NCBI RefSeq assembly: GCF_936270435.1
Contig: NZ_OW370567.1
Span: 930,001 to 994,000 of the forward strand
Reading direction: 5' to 3'
DNA: 64,000 bases
Origin: Wolbachia endosymbiont of Oedothorax gibbosus
GTDB lineage: Bacteria; Pseudomonadota; Alphaproteobacteria; Rickettsiales; Anaplasmataceae
In this document: positions 29,907 to 39,188 of the stretch, one piece after another
Layout of the letters: each line of letters begins with the position of its first letter
Position numbering within the stretch: the first letter of the stretch is position 1
Translations under genes and position numbers: made by a program
Notes under the pieces: generated by a model
What the model saw: only the letters and a program-made list of their open reading frames with translations
Told to the model about the DNA's origin: nothing
The model's database searches: none

Positions 29907-30887
29907 ACCTCAGTTATGGATTAGAAAATAGATAAAAGTATAACTAAGAAGAGGGAAACAGGGTAAACTCGAGTATTTTAGTAATAATAAGAGGTTACCC
30001 ATGAAGAAAGATATTACAGAACTGTACTGTTGCGTCGAGGATTTTTGTCGTGCGGTAGATGATAATTTTGCAAATAGGTTCTTATCAAACGGCAAAAAAC
30101 CAACCAGAGTACCAGAAATAGCGCACTCAGAAATTCTAACCATAATCCTATTATACCATAAATCACCATGTAAAAACTTCAAGGCTTTTTATCTTTGTTA
30201 TCTTCAGTTATTCTATAGATCAGAGTTTTCAAAGCTGCCTTCATATCACAGATTTATTGCCTTAAAGCCGCGAGTTTTGTGGTATTTAGCATTACTTTTG
30301 CAATGGTTTTGTGAACAAGCAAAAATGACCGGGATTTCCTACATAGATTCTACTTCAATAGCAGTATGCCATCGAAAAAGAATCTCAAGAAATAAGGTTT
30401 TCAAAGGATTAGCAGAGTTAGGAAAGAATACTTACGGCTGGTTTTTTGGTTTTAAATTACATGTAGTAATCAATGAAATAGGTGAAATTCAAGGTGTTAC
30501 GCTAACCAGAGGTAACGTCGATGACAGAAAACCTGTACCAACTCTAACCAAAAAACTAACTGGACTTTTGTTTGGAGATAAGGGCTATATAAAGAAAGAG
30601 CTCTTTGAGAAACTATTCGATAGAGGTCTAAAACTCGTCACTAAAGTGAAAAAAGGTATGAAAAATGCACTGATTTCGCTGAAAGAGAAGATTTTACTAG
30701 GGAAAAGATCGATTGTTGAAACGGTTTTTGGCTGCCTAAAAAACAAATTTGAACTTGAGCACACTCGGCATAGATCCACAGTAAATTTCTTGGTACATAT
30801 TTTTTCTACCCTCATTTCTTATTCAATGCAATCGAAAAAGCCCTGTATTTCTCAGCTTTACTTCGTTGGTTAATCCATAACTGGGGT
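29907..30887 (+). mobile_element. IS982 element, copy 2
   Basis: 981 bp, flanked by the 5-bp repeat TATTA (29902-29906 and 30888-30892). Inserted in the IS4 transposase just after ENFSGVNLEAVL. Sequence as copy 1. Confidence 0.93.
30001..30873 (+). CDS. IS982-family transposase (copy 2)
   Basis: 290 aa, identical in sequence to the copy at 26652-27524; intact DDE residues. Confidence 0.93.
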   Translation: MKKDITELYCCVEDFCRAVDDNFANRFLSNGKKPTRVPEIAHSEILTIILLYHKSPCKNFKAFYLCYLQLFYRSEFSKLPSYHRFIALKPRVLWYLALLLQWFCEQAKMTGISYIDSTSIAVCHRKRISRNKVFKGLAELGKNTYGWFFGFKLHVVINEIGEIQGVTLTRGNVDDRKPVPTLTKKLTGLLFGDKGYIKKELFEKLFDRGLKLVTKVKKGMKNALISLKEKILLGKRSIVETVFGCLKNKFELEHTRHRSTVNFLVHIFSTLISYSMQSKKPCISQLYFVG

Positions 30888-31588
30888 TATTACAAGAATT
30901 TTGGGCAAACTTGGTCATGTGCAATATATTATCGCTTCATATGTGTGATGCACAAGGGCCTTGGAACCCAGATCAAATTGCCGAGTACCGTTTAAATTTT
31001 TCAGTTTTATTTGGTGTGATGAGACAGAAACTTTATCAAGTGCTCGTTGCGCCAAAAGATTTTCAAGCCCTTTTTAAGTATACGCGCCAAAGTTAAGATC
31101 CGACCGGGAAGATTGTATAGCCGCAATAAAGTAGATAAGCCCAAACGCCATCATGTCTTTAGGAGAGTTTGCTAATGTATGCTCTTAGAACCTGTTAAGG
31201 ATCTCGAAAATATGAGGTAAAGTAGGCATAGTTAAGAAAGAGGTATATCTATGCAAAAAAGCTATCCAAGCGATATAAGTCAAGAACAATTTGAAAAAAT
31301 CAGACCAATACTGGAGAGTAGCAGAAAGAAAACAAAACCAAGGAAACTTGATTTGTATGATGTATTTTGTGCAGTGCTATATATCCTAAAAAGCGCCTGC
31401 CAGTGGAGAATGCTGCCAAAAGATTTTCCAAGGTGGGAGAACGTGTATTACTATTTTCAAATGTGGAATAAAAAGAATGGAGCAGAACCAAGCTTGCTGG
31501 AAGTAGTCTTAAAAAAAATTAGTTGGAGAGGTTCGTATCAGCAATGGTCGGAAAGAGAAAACCAGTTTCTGTATAATTGATGCACAAA

Positions 31589-32569
31589 ACCTCAGTTATG
31601 GATTAGAAAATAGATAAAAGTATAACTAAGAAGAGGGAAACAGGGTAAACTCGAGTATTTTAGTAATAATAAGAGGTTACACATGAAGAAAGATATTACA
31701 GAACTGTACTGTTGCGTCGAGGATTTTTGTCGTGCGGTAGATGATAATTTTGCAAATAGGTTCTTATCAAACGGCAAAAAACCAACCAGAGTACCAGAAA
31801 TAGCGCACTCAGAAATTCTAACCATAATCCTATTATACCATAAATCACCATGTAAAAACTTCAAGGCTTTTTATCTTTGTTATCTTCAGTTATTCTATAG
31901 ATCAGAGTTTTCAAAGCTGCCTTCATATCACAGATTTATTGCCTTAAAGCCGCGAGTTTTGTGGTATTTAGCATTACTTTTGCAATGGTTTTGTGAACAA
32001 GCAAAAATGACCGGGATTTCCTACATAGATTCTACTTCAATAGCAGTATGCCATCGAAAAAGAATCTCAAGAAATAAGGTTTTCAAAGGATTAGCAGAGT
32101 TAGGAAAGAATACTTACGGCTGGTTTTTTGGTTTTAAATTACATGTAGTAATCAATGAAATAGGTGAAATTCAAGGTGTTACGCTAACCAGAGGTAACGT
32201 CGATGACAGAAAACCTGTACCAACTCTAACCAAAAAACTAACTGGACTTTTGTTTGGAGATAAGGGCTATATAAAGAAAGAGCTCTTTGAGAAACTATTC
32301 GATAGAGGTCTAAAACTCGTCACTAAAGTGAAAAAAGGTATGAAAAATGCACTGATTTCGCTGAAAGAGAAGATTTTACTAGGGAAAAGATCGATTGTTG
32401 AAACGGTTTTTGGCTGCCTAAAAAACAAATTTGAACTTGAGCACACTCGGCATAGATCCACAGTAAATTTCTTGGTACATATTTTTTCTACCCTCATTTC
32501 TTATTCAATGCAATCGAAAAAGCCCTGTATTTCTCAGCTTTACTTCGTTGGTTAATCCATAACTGGGGT
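31589..32569 (+). mobile_element. IS982 element, copy 3
   Basis: 981 bp, flanked by ACAAA (31584-31588 and 32570-32574). It differs from the other copies by GTTACACATG instead of GTTACCCATG just before the start codon. Confidence 0.93.
31683..32555 (+). CDS. IS982-family transposase (copy 3)
   Basis: 290 aa, same protein as copy 1. The single upstream C-to-A change lies 2 bp before the ATG and leaves the protein unchanged. Confidence 0.93.
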   Translation: MKKDITELYCCVEDFCRAVDDNFANRFLSNGKKPTRVPEIAHSEILTIILLYHKSPCKNFKAFYLCYLQLFYRSEFSKLPSYHRFIALKPRVLWYLALLLQWFCEQAKMTGISYIDSTSIAVCHRKRISRNKVFKGLAELGKNTYGWFFGFKLHVVINEIGEIQGVTLTRGNVDDRKPVPTLTKKLTGLLFGDKGYIKKELFEKLFDRGLKLVTKVKKGMKNALISLKEKILLGKRSIVETVFGCLKNKFELEHTRHRSTVNFLVHIFSTLISYSMQSKKPCISQLYFVG

Positions 32570-32583
32570 ACAAAGTGTTAAAA

Positions 32584-33564
32584 ACCTCAGTTATGGATTA
32601 GAAAATAGATAAAAGTATAACTAAGAAGAGGGAAACAGGGTAAACTCGAGTATTTTAGTAATAATAAGAGGTTACCCATGAAGAAAGATATTACAGAACT
32701 GTACTGTTGCGTCGAGGATTTTTGTCGTGCGGTAGATGATAATTTTGCAAATAGGTTCTTATCAAACGGCAAAAAACCAACCAGAGTACCAGAAATAGCG
32801 CACTCAGAAATTCTAACCATAATCCTATTATACCATAAATCACCATGTAAAAACTTCAAGGCTTTTTATCTTTGTTATCTTCAGTTATTCTATAGATCAG
32901 AGTTTTCAAAGCTGCCTTCATATCACAGATTTATTGCCTTAAAGCCGCGAGTTTTGTGGTATTTAGCATTACTTTTGCAATGGTTTTGTGAACAAGCAAA
33001 AATGACCGGGATTTCCTACATAGATTCTACTTCAATAGCAGTATGCCATCGAAAAAGAATCTCAAGAAATAAGGTTTTCAAAGGATTAGCAGAGTTAGGA
33101 AAGAATACTTACGGCTGGTTTTTTGGTTTTAAATTACATGTAGTAATCAATGAAATAGGTGAAATTCAAGGTGTTACGCTAACCAGAGGTAACGTCGATG
33201 ACAGAAAACCTGTACCAACTCTAACCAAAAAACTAACTGGACTTTTGTTTGGAGATAAGGGCTATATAAAGAAAGAGCTCTTTGAGAAACTATTCGATAG
33301 AGGTCTAAAACTCGTCACTAAAGTGAAAAAAGGTATGAAAAATGCACTGATTTCGCTGAAAGAGAAGATTTTACTAGGGAAAAGATCGATTGTTGAAACG
33401 GTTTTTGGCTGCCTAAAAAACAAATTTGAACTTGAGCACACTCGGCATAGATCCACAGTAAATTTCTTGGTACATATTTTTTCTACCCTCATTTCTTATT
33501 CAATGCAATCGAAAAAGCCCTGTATTTCTCAGCTTTACTTCGTTGGTTAATCCATAACTGGGGT
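32584..33564 (+). mobile_element. IS982 element, copy 4
   Basis: 981 bp, flanked by TAAAA (32579-32583 and 33565-33569). Only 14 bp separate it from copy 3, and both are in the same orientation in the same IS5. Confidence 0.93.
32678..33550 (+). CDS. IS982-family transposase (copy 4)
   Basis: 290 aa, identical to copy 1; intact DDE residues. Confidence 0.93.
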   Translation: MKKDITELYCCVEDFCRAVDDNFANRFLSNGKKPTRVPEIAHSEILTIILLYHKSPCKNFKAFYLCYLQLFYRSEFSKLPSYHRFIALKPRVLWYLALLLQWFCEQAKMTGISYIDSTSIAVCHRKRISRNKVFKGLAELGKNTYGWFFGFKLHVVINEIGEIQGVTLTRGNVDDRKPVPTLTKKLTGLLFGDKGYIKKELFEKLFDRGLKLVTKVKKGMKNALISLKEKILLGKRSIVETVFGCLKNKFELEHTRHRSTVNFLVHIFSTLISYSMQSKKPCISQLYFVG

Positions 33565-34036
33565 TAAAAACACAGATACTGCTGAAAAAAAGGGCTATGA
33601 TGCAGGTAAAAAGATTTCAGGCATAAAGCGTCATATTGCAGTTGATACGCAAGGCTTGCCACATGCAATTCATATAACAACGGCAGAAGTAACTGATCGT
33701 AGCAGTGCTGTGGAAATGGTGGAAAAGGCTGAAGAAAACCTCTCTGAAGTTAAAAATATACTGGTTGATGCTGGCTATACAGGAGAAAATTTTGCAACTC
33801 AAATAAAAGCTACTATTGGTGCAACTGTTGAGGTAATAAAGCGAAGTGAATTACACTCTTTCGTTGTATTGCCAAAGAGATGGGTTGTTGAGCGTTCTTT
33901 TGCTTGGTTGGAAAAATGTAGGCGTTTGTGGAAAAATTGCGAGCGGAAACTCAACACTAGCTTACAGATGGTTGTTCTCTCCTTCATTTCTCTCTTATTA
34001 CGAAGATTTTAAACAGGTTCTTAAGTTGACGCCATT

Positions 34037-34266
34037 GAGAGGTCACGTGCGCGATATTTTGTTAAATTGGCAACAAAAGTATTAAAACTACTTCTTGTTT
34101 CGTCATATCGATTAAGGTCAGGCCAAACCTCACAAAAAAGTTCCAATTCTATATCTTCAAGACTTTCATGAATAAAGCACCCCACATGATTAAGACAATT
34201 AGCATAATACTTTATATATTTAACAATTATAGGATCAATACCTGAAAAAGAGTTCCTTGATTGCAT
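34037..34266 (-). pseudogene. sigma-70 region-2-like protein, 3' end cut by IS4 terminus
   Basis: About 76 native codons starting at the ATG at 34264-34266, which follows a good GGAGG. The segment EDIELELFCEVWPDLNRYDE then TRSSFNTFVANLTKYRARDL resembles sigma-70 region 2 of ECF-type factors (D-x-x-Q-E-V-F-x-x-x-W, then a hydrophobic core-binding helix). The frame then runs into the IS4 end (SMAST). Region 4 is missing. In a prophage this could be the relic of a phage transcription factor. The similarity is by eye and needs a profile search. Confidence 0.5.
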
Positions 34267-34356
34267 AAAAACCTCCAATAATTAAAGGTTTATTACTAAT
34301 TGCCTTCCCAAGACTCTGCAGAATTTAAATAAGAGAGATTTATCTATTATGAAAAA

Positions 34357-34452
34357 CTAAATAAGACAGTTCTAACTTTATTAATAAACTAAATAAGACA
34401 ATTCTAACTTTATTAATAAATGAAATAAGACTTCTCTAAAATTAAATAAGAC
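34357..34452. repeat. Iteron-like direct repeats
   Basis: AAATAAGAC recurs four times: at 34359, 34391, 34423 and 34444. The first three are exactly 32 bp apart, and units 1-2 share the long block AAATAAGACARTTCTAACTT followed by TATTAATAAA. A related ATTTAAATAAGAG lies at 34322. The location, between the sigma-like gene and the resolvase in a prophage early region, suits an operator array or replication iterons. No bound protein is identified. Confidence 0.6.
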
Positions 34453-34924
34453 AGCAACTTCCAGAAGACAAGGAACGCTTTAGCTAAAATTTGATTTCCG
34501 GTTTTGTAAAATTTCATGATTTCCAGCGAATTATCTAAATTTGGAAACGTAAAATATACCACAGCTAAGTTATTGAAGTTCTATGCTTTTTGCTTGCTTT
34601 ATGTGCAAAAATCTTGCGTTTCCATTCTTAAAAATTTAGAAAATTGGAAGGGGATGAAACCCGCTATACTGGCTGATTTCCAATTTCCGAAAACCTTATA
34701 TATTATATAATATATGTAAATATTATATATACATATAATATAAATAATAATAAAATAGTAAGAATAGAAAATAATAATAATAAACTACTAAGCAAAAAAA
34801 CTATAAGAGATTTCAGAAAAGAACAAAGGAAAAGCCCGTAATTGCGTTTTCTACGACTTCAGGGTACAATTGTACCACCAAGACCTAAGTTACTCATGTA
34901 GGGTAGCTTAAAACTCGATTACGA
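34453..34924. other. AT-rich non-coding stretch of the prophage early region
   Basis: No convincing gene. A 64-codon frame at 34516-34710 lacks a ribosome site and any recognisable pattern. 34697-34790 is almost pure A/T with TATATTATATAATATATG-type self-complementary tracts, followed by AATAATAATAA repeats. This may be a melting region or simply decayed sequence. Confidence 0.5.
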
Positions 34925-35110
34925 GTATCCGTTCAGGTAATGGCGTCAACTTAAGGGAAAATATCAGTGATTGTGTATAAAATTTCTCTCTAAATTTTTT
35001 ATCATTAAATTATCCAAAAAGTGCAATAAACAGCACTTTTGTTTCTATTTTATTTCAACAAAGAAGTCTAAAATGTGTCCTTAAGTTGACGCCATTGTCT
35101 GAACGGGTAC
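34925..35110. mobile_element. MITE-like internal deletion derivative of IS4
   Basis: A 186-bp element with ~30-bp near-perfect terminal inverted repeats (GTATCCGTTCAGGTAATGGC at the left; complement at the right, ending GAACGGGTAC). Its first ~160 bp match the left 160 bp of the IS4 at 28805-28965 (shared AACAAAGAAGTCTAAAATGT), and are then joined directly to the IS4 right terminus CCTTAAGTTGACGCCATTG. It has no coding capacity and could be mobilised by an IS4 transposase in trans. Confidence 0.8.
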
Positions 35111-35278
35111 AAATAATCAGTTATTTCCAAAATGGAAAGATCTCAAATAGCGAAGATGCTGTTGTAAAAGACATAGCTGGTTTTAGGCTCTTTTTAATTT
35201 CTTAGCTGCCTTAAAATTATTTTAACTTTTTTTCACATTTTTTGGACGAATTCCTGAGAAATTACGTATATATATTAC
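35111..35278. pseudogene. Possible 3' gene fragment and resolvase leader
   Basis: An open plus-strand frame from the MITE border encodes IISYFQNGKISNSEDAVVKD then IAGFRLFLIS and a stop at about 35205. It could be the tail of a prophage regulatory gene cut by the MITE, but it is too short to name. The remaining ~70 bp before the resolvase gene is AT-rich. Confidence 0.3.
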
Positions 35279-35785
35279 ATGCATGTATTTGCTCACACCA
35301 TATCTCTAGATAAAAATTTCCAGTTACTAACACTTGACCTCGGCAAACAAACAGGCTGGGCTATTCTTACAGATGGAGTAATTCAAAGTGGGAGCAAAAA
35401 TTTTCATGGTAGCCGCTTCAGTGGAGGTGGCATGTGCTTTTTGAGTTTCCGTAATTGGCTTAACTCTTTAGAACATAAGTTCACTGCAGTGTATTTTGAA
35501 GAAGTAAGAAGACATTTAGGAACAGACGCTGCACATTGCTACGGAGGCTTTCTAGCTCATTTAACAGCTTGGTGCGAGGAAAGGAATATACCTTATCAAG
35601 GTGTACCTGTCAAGACCATAAAACGTTTTATCACGGGTAAAGGCAATGCGAGCAAAAGTGAAGTTATTGAAGCTGTAAAGGGCAAAGGTTTTTTACCTCG
35701 AGACGATAATGAAGCGGATGCTTTGGCATTGATGTTTTATATTAATAATTTTAGTAAAGATTTTAATATGCTAGATAACACATAG
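35279..35785 (+). CDS. RuvC-like phage Holliday-junction resolvase
   Basis: A 168-aa protein with a RNase-H-like fold pattern. The first acidic residue is in LLTLDLGKQTGWAILTDG (D20), a second in AVYFEEVRRHLGTDAAHCYG, and the C-terminal acidic pair in RDDNEADALALMFYI. Such small RuvC-type nucleases of phages cut branched DNA during replication or packaging. It lies just before the ParB/methylase gene, as in WO-type prophages. It appears complete. Confidence 0.8.
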   Translation: MHVFAHTISLDKNFQLLTLDLGKQTGWAILTDGVIQSGSKNFHGSRFSGGGMCFLSFRNWLNSLEHKFTAVYFEEVRRHLGTDAAHCYGGFLAHLTAWCEERNIPYQGVPVKTIKRFITGKGNASKSEVIEAVKGKGFLPRDDNEADALALMFYINNFSKDFNMLDNT

Positions 35786-35894
35786 GAAGTGGGTCCTTTC
35801 GGCCAGGCTGGCGGATTTGGGCGCGAAACCCCAGGCTCTCTCTAGCGTCAGACGTATTTTGATTATTAACTTTTTAACAAGAATTTCCACTAAT

Positions 35895-36960
35895 ATGAAC
35901 TTAGCAATACACTACTATCCTATTGAAAATCTTGTCGAATATGATCGCAACCCTCGCAAGAATGACGATGTAGTAAACAGGATGTGTGCTTCAATTCGGG
36001 AGTTTGGTTTTCGTATTCCGATAGTTGCAAAAAGCGATGGGACTGTGGTTGATGGTCATTTAAGGCTTAAAGCAGCAAGAAAACTGGGTATGGAGAGTAT
36101 TCCAGTGGTGCTCAGTGATAACTTAAGTGAAGCTCAAACCAAAGCTTTTCGGTTACTAGCAAATCAATCAGCTAACTGGGCAAAGTGGGATGATGATCTT
36201 TTAAAAGTAGAAATCCAAGAGTTAGAAGATTTGGAGTTTGACCTAAAAATGACCGGATTTGAGCTAGAAAAAGTTCAACGCTTTCTCGACAACATTGATG
36301 GAAAAGAAGAAGTAGAAAAAGGAGAAAAAGAGGGGGTGGAATTGGTCGATAAAAAGTCAGTAGTGTCGAAACCAGGGGATCTGTGGATTTTAGGCGGTCA
36401 TCGAATCTACTGTGGCGATAGTTGTCTAGTTGAATCATTTAAAGCGGTATTAGACGATAAAATGGCAGATATTACCGTGTGTGACCCTCCGTATAACGTA
36501 GCATATGGTGACAGTCAAGAGAGAGAAGACAAGAAGATATTAAACGATGATCAAGGTGAAAAATACGAACTTTTTCTGTATGACATCTGCTCCAATATTT
36601 TAGCATACACCAAAGGGGCAATTTACATCTGTGCATCATCATCAGAGCTTTCGACCTTGCAAAAAGTATTTGAAGAAGCAGGTGGTCGTTGGTCAACATT
36701 CATCATTTGGGCAAAGAATCATTTTACACTGGGGAGATCTGATTATCAAAGACAATACGAAACAATACTCTACGGTTGGAAAAACGGCAATAAACGTGAG
36801 TGGCATGGGGGACGTAATCAAAGTGATCTCTGGTTTTATGATAAGCCAACATACAACTCACTGCATCCAACAATGAAACCAGTGGAATTAATGGAAAGAG
36901 CAATAGTAAACAGCAGCAGACCAGGAGACACAGTACTTGATCCATTTAGCGGCTCTGGAA
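35895..36960 (+). pseudogene. ParB-like / DNA methyltransferase fusion, 3' end cut by IS982
   Basis: About 355 codons. The N-terminal ParB/sulfiredoxin-like domain (VEYDRNPRKNDDVVNRMCAS, GTVVDGHLRLKAARKLGMES) is followed by an N6-adenine/N4-cytosine methylase domain with the DPPY motif (ITVCDPPYNVAYGD) and, near the break, HPTMKPVELMERAI and VLDPFSGSG (SAM-binding FxGxG type). The frame stops inside IS982 copy 5 shortly after SGSG, so the end of the last domain (normally a further ~30-50 residues) is missing. I chose the ATG at 35895 because the ParB homology begins there. WO prophages carry such genes. It is possibly inactive here. Confidence 0.8.
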
Positions 36961-37941
36961 ACCCCAGTTATGGATTAACCAACGAAGTAAAGCTGAGAAA
37001 TACAGGGCTTTTTCGATTGCATTGAATAAGAAATGAGGGTAGAAAAAATATGTACCAAGAAATTTACTGTGGATCTATGCCGAGTGTGCTCAAGTTCAAA
37101 TTTGTTTTTTAGGCAGCCAAAAACCGTTTCAACAATCGATCTTTTCCCTAGTAAAATCTTCTCTTTCAGCGAAATCAGTGCATTTTTCATACCTTTTTTC
37201 ACTTTAGTGACGAGTTTTAGACCTCTATCGAATAGTTTCTCAAAGAGCTCTTTCTTTATATAGCCCTTATCTCCAAACAAAAGTCCAGTTAGTTTTTTGG
37301 TTAGAGTTGGTACAGGTTTTCTGTCATCGACGTTACCTCTGGTTAGCGTAACACCTTGAATTTCACCTATTTCATTGATTACTACATGTAATTTAAAACC
37401 AAAAAACCAGCCGTAAGTATTCTTTCCTAACTCTGCTAATCCTTTGAAAACCTTATTTCTTGAGATTCTTTTTCGATGGCATACTGCTATTGAAGTAGAA
37501 TCTATGTAGGAAATCCCGGTCATTTTTGCTTGTTCACAAAACCATTGCAAAAGTAATGCTAAATACCACAAAACTCGCGGCTTTAAGGCAATAAATCTGT
37601 GATATGAAGGCAGCTTTGAAAACTCTGATCTATAGAATAACTGAAGATAACAAAGATAAAAAGCCTTGAAGTTTTTACATGGTGATTTATGGTATAATAG
37701 GATTATGGTTAGAATTTCTGAGTGCGCTATTTCTGGTACTCTGGTTGGTTTTTTGCCGTTTGATAAGAACCTATTTGCAAAATTATCATCTACCGCACGA
37801 CAAAAATCCTCGACGCAACAGTACAGTTCTGTAATATCTTTCTTCATGGGTAACCTCTTATTATTACTAAAATACTCGAGTTTACCCTGTTTCCCTCTTC
37901 TTAGTTATACTTTTATCTATTTTCTAATCCATAACTGAGGT
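36961..37941 (-). mobile_element. IS982 element, copy 5 (mismatched flanks)
   Basis: A 981-bp copy on the minus strand. Flanks are CTGGAA on the left and TTTATA on the right, so there is no target duplication, unlike copies 1, 2, 3, 4 and 6. The genes on its two sides are unrelated and both are truncated, which marks a recombination junction. Confidence 0.92.
36975..37847 (-). CDS. IS982-family transposase (copy 5)
   Basis: 290 aa on the minus strand, identical to copy 1. Confidence 0.93.
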   Translation of the reverse strand: MKKDITELYCCVEDFCRAVDDNFANRFLSNGKKPTRVPEIAHSEILTIILLYHKSPCKNFKAFYLCYLQLFYRSEFSKLPSYHRFIALKPRVLWYLALLLQWFCEQAKMTGISYIDSTSIAVCHRKRISRNKVFKGLAELGKNTYGWFFGFKLHVVINEIGEIQGVTLTRGNVDDRKPVPTLTKKLTGLLFGDKGYIKKELFEKLFDRGLKLVTKVKKGMKNALISLKEKILLGKRSIVETVFGCLKNKFELEHTRHRSTVNFLVHIFSTLISYSMQSKKPCISQLYFVG

Positions 37942-38246
37942 TTTATAGCTATTGTATTACTTTCATTACTGTTTTCGCATGGTTTATGTTCTGTAAGACT
38001 ACTTTCATTACTATTTTCATATGCGTCAGCCGGTGTCTCGATATTACCGATAGTATCTTGAAGCACTTTTTCACTTCTAGCTGTGGCAAGTTTTATAACA
38101 GTGGACTGCTGCCCTATAGTTATTTCTAAAGGTTTTTTGGCTTCTTCTCTGCTAGAAATTTTTGGCTCTTGTGTCGCAGTTTCTTTGGAAGTAGTGGTTT
38201 TCCAATTTTTGAATTTTTTAGCAATAGCTTTCCTTATCTTTTTCAT
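37942..38246 (-). pseudogene. small polar protein, 3' end cut by IS982
   Basis: About 101 native codons: a basic N-terminus (MKKIRKAIAKKFKNWK), a polar middle and an N/S/E-rich tail (ENSNESSLTEHKPCENSNES) with a short internal repeat. The frame ends in IS982 copy 5 (PQLWIRK). It lies 38 bp upstream of the recombinase C-terminal piece's end on the same strand. It has no known domain and is possibly an accessory prophage gene. Confidence 0.5.
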
Positions 38247-38284
38247 AATCTCTATTAAAATTTGTTATATTTAATGTGTGTAAT

Positions 38285-39188
38285 TTAAGACGCTAATTTG
38301 TAAAATTTTTCCATTTGCTCACTCCATAGCATCGATATTTCCCTTAAATCCACTAACCGCAAATTACTCGGTTGTCTCCCATTTACTATGTCTTCTTTAA
38401 TCTTTGGAGCTAGGTAATTTAACCTTAAAATTTGTTGTATGCGTCTTGTACCTATATTAATTTTAACGCTCAGCTCCTTCACACTTTCGTATTTTCCTTC
38501 TTCTAGTTGCCGTTTCCAGGAATGGGCTCTCACCACAGCTTTGAGTAGCGCATTATTTGTTTTCCCCTCTGGTTCTACTACTGTGCATTTGTTTGCTTTC
38601 TTTTTTAACCCCATTGGTATAAATATCTCTCCTGATTCAGAATGCACCTCTACTCCATCCTCTCTCACCAATACTCCCTTTATTAATTTCTTCACCACTT
38701 CTTTCTGTTTTCCAAAACTTAAATTTTTCCATTCTTCCGCTTTTTCTTGCCAATTTTTGTATAGGTGCTCTGCTCTCTTCATTACTTCTTTTTCTACTTC
38801 TCCTGCTACTATATTCCGACTCTTTGACGCACAGCTTTTTCCAACTAAATGATTGTTGCATACGTAATATCGATATCTCTTATTCTCTTTTTTTGCGTAC
38901 GTCAGCGTCATATTTGCATTACAGCTCTTGCACTTTATTATTCCCTTTAGCAATGCTTCTTCATATTTTGCTTTTCTATATGGCTGATTCTTTATCAATT
39001 CCTGCGCTTTTTGCCATTTTTCTTCTTCTATTATTGCTTCATGCTTTCCCTCATACTGTTTCTCATAATGCCTGACTTTTCCCACATATATTGGGTTTGT
39101 TATTATTCTCCTTACCGTTGCCTTTTTAAAGATATCTGATTTCGTTCGGTACCCTTCTCTGTTTAACTCCCTTGCCAATTCTGCCATT
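38285..39188 (-). pseudogene. large serine recombinase, C-terminal part
   Basis: About 300 codons of a phage-type serine integrase. It holds the Recombinase domain (AELARELNREGYRTKSDIF, IITNPIYVGKVRHYEKQYEG), the zinc-ribbon domain with CKSCNANMTLTY and CNNHLVGKSC, a coiled-coil region and a tail with a helix-turn-helix-like segment (SVKINIGTRRIQQILRLNYL). It is separated from its catalytic domain by the IS at 39189-40091. Removing the IS and one ATT gives ELKSMAELAREL in frame and 496 residues in total. Confidence 0.88.

Larger units (their letters stand above)
28975..31096 (+). pseudogene. IS4-family transposase, degraded and interrupted
   Basis: Pieces of one transposase remain in different frames. 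28975-29196 is the N-terminal helical region. 29252-29737 has the first Asp (LIAADGSGMRLPSSEE) and second Asp (LLFIYDRGYPSVKFIQ). ~29740-29906 has the IS4 'YREMK'-type motif (YVLRWHIEECYKRLKVG) with the Glu. ~30893-31096 is the C-terminus after IS982 copy 2 (MCDAQGPWNPDQIAEYRLNF). At least two frame changes and an internal stop precede the insertion, so it was probably dead before IS982 arrived. Confidence 0.85.
31251..34012 (+). pseudogene. IS5-family transposase split by two IS982 elements
   Basis: ORFA is 31251-31580 (SDISQEQFEKIRPILESSRK). ORFB begins at the overlap (CIIDAQ), is cut after the catalytic-Asp codons by IS982 copy 3, leaves a 15-bp island, is cut again by copy 4, and resumes at 33565 (KNTDTAEKKGYD ... 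VVERSFAWLEKCRRLWKNCE). Removing both IS982 and one target copy each gives IDAQSVKNTDTAE in frame, matching the intact element at 3059. The ORFA-ORFB shift is the same as in copy 1. Confidence 0.88.
31188..34021 (+). mobile_element. IS5-family element (IS1031 group), copy 2, with two IS982 inside
   Basis: Ends GAACCTGTTAAGGATCT (left) and AGATTTTAAACAGGTTCT (right), related to the copy at 3059-3923 but diverged. Without the two IS982 and their duplications it is about 862 bp. A TA follows the right end (34022-34023) and a TA precedes the left end, with one A apparently missing. It sits about 20 bp inside the right end of the IS4 element. Confidence 0.85.
28805..34036 (+). mobile_element. IS4-family element carrying nested IS982 and IS5 insertions
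   Basis: The left terminus CAATGGCGTCAACTTAAGG near 28818 and the right terminus CTTAAGTTGACGCCATTG, now split by IS5 (31181-31187 and 34022-34036), bound an IS4 element of roughly 1.4 kb without its inserts. It contains IS982 copy 2 (29907-30887) and an IS5 (31188-34021), which itself holds IS982 copies 3 and 4. The transposase has several frameshifts and stops. Confidence 0.8.

Noticed and set aside
31188..34021. Composite transposon formed by IS982 copies 3 and 4
   Set aside because: Each copy has its own 5-bp duplication and only 14 bp lie between them, so they are independent insertions.
34357..34452. CRISPR array
   Set aside because: Only three to four short units with near-identical spacers and no cas genes; direct operator-like repeats fit better.
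34516..34710. 64-codon plus-strand frame in the prophage early region
   Set aside because: No ribosome site, no known pattern, and it ends in simple AT repeats.
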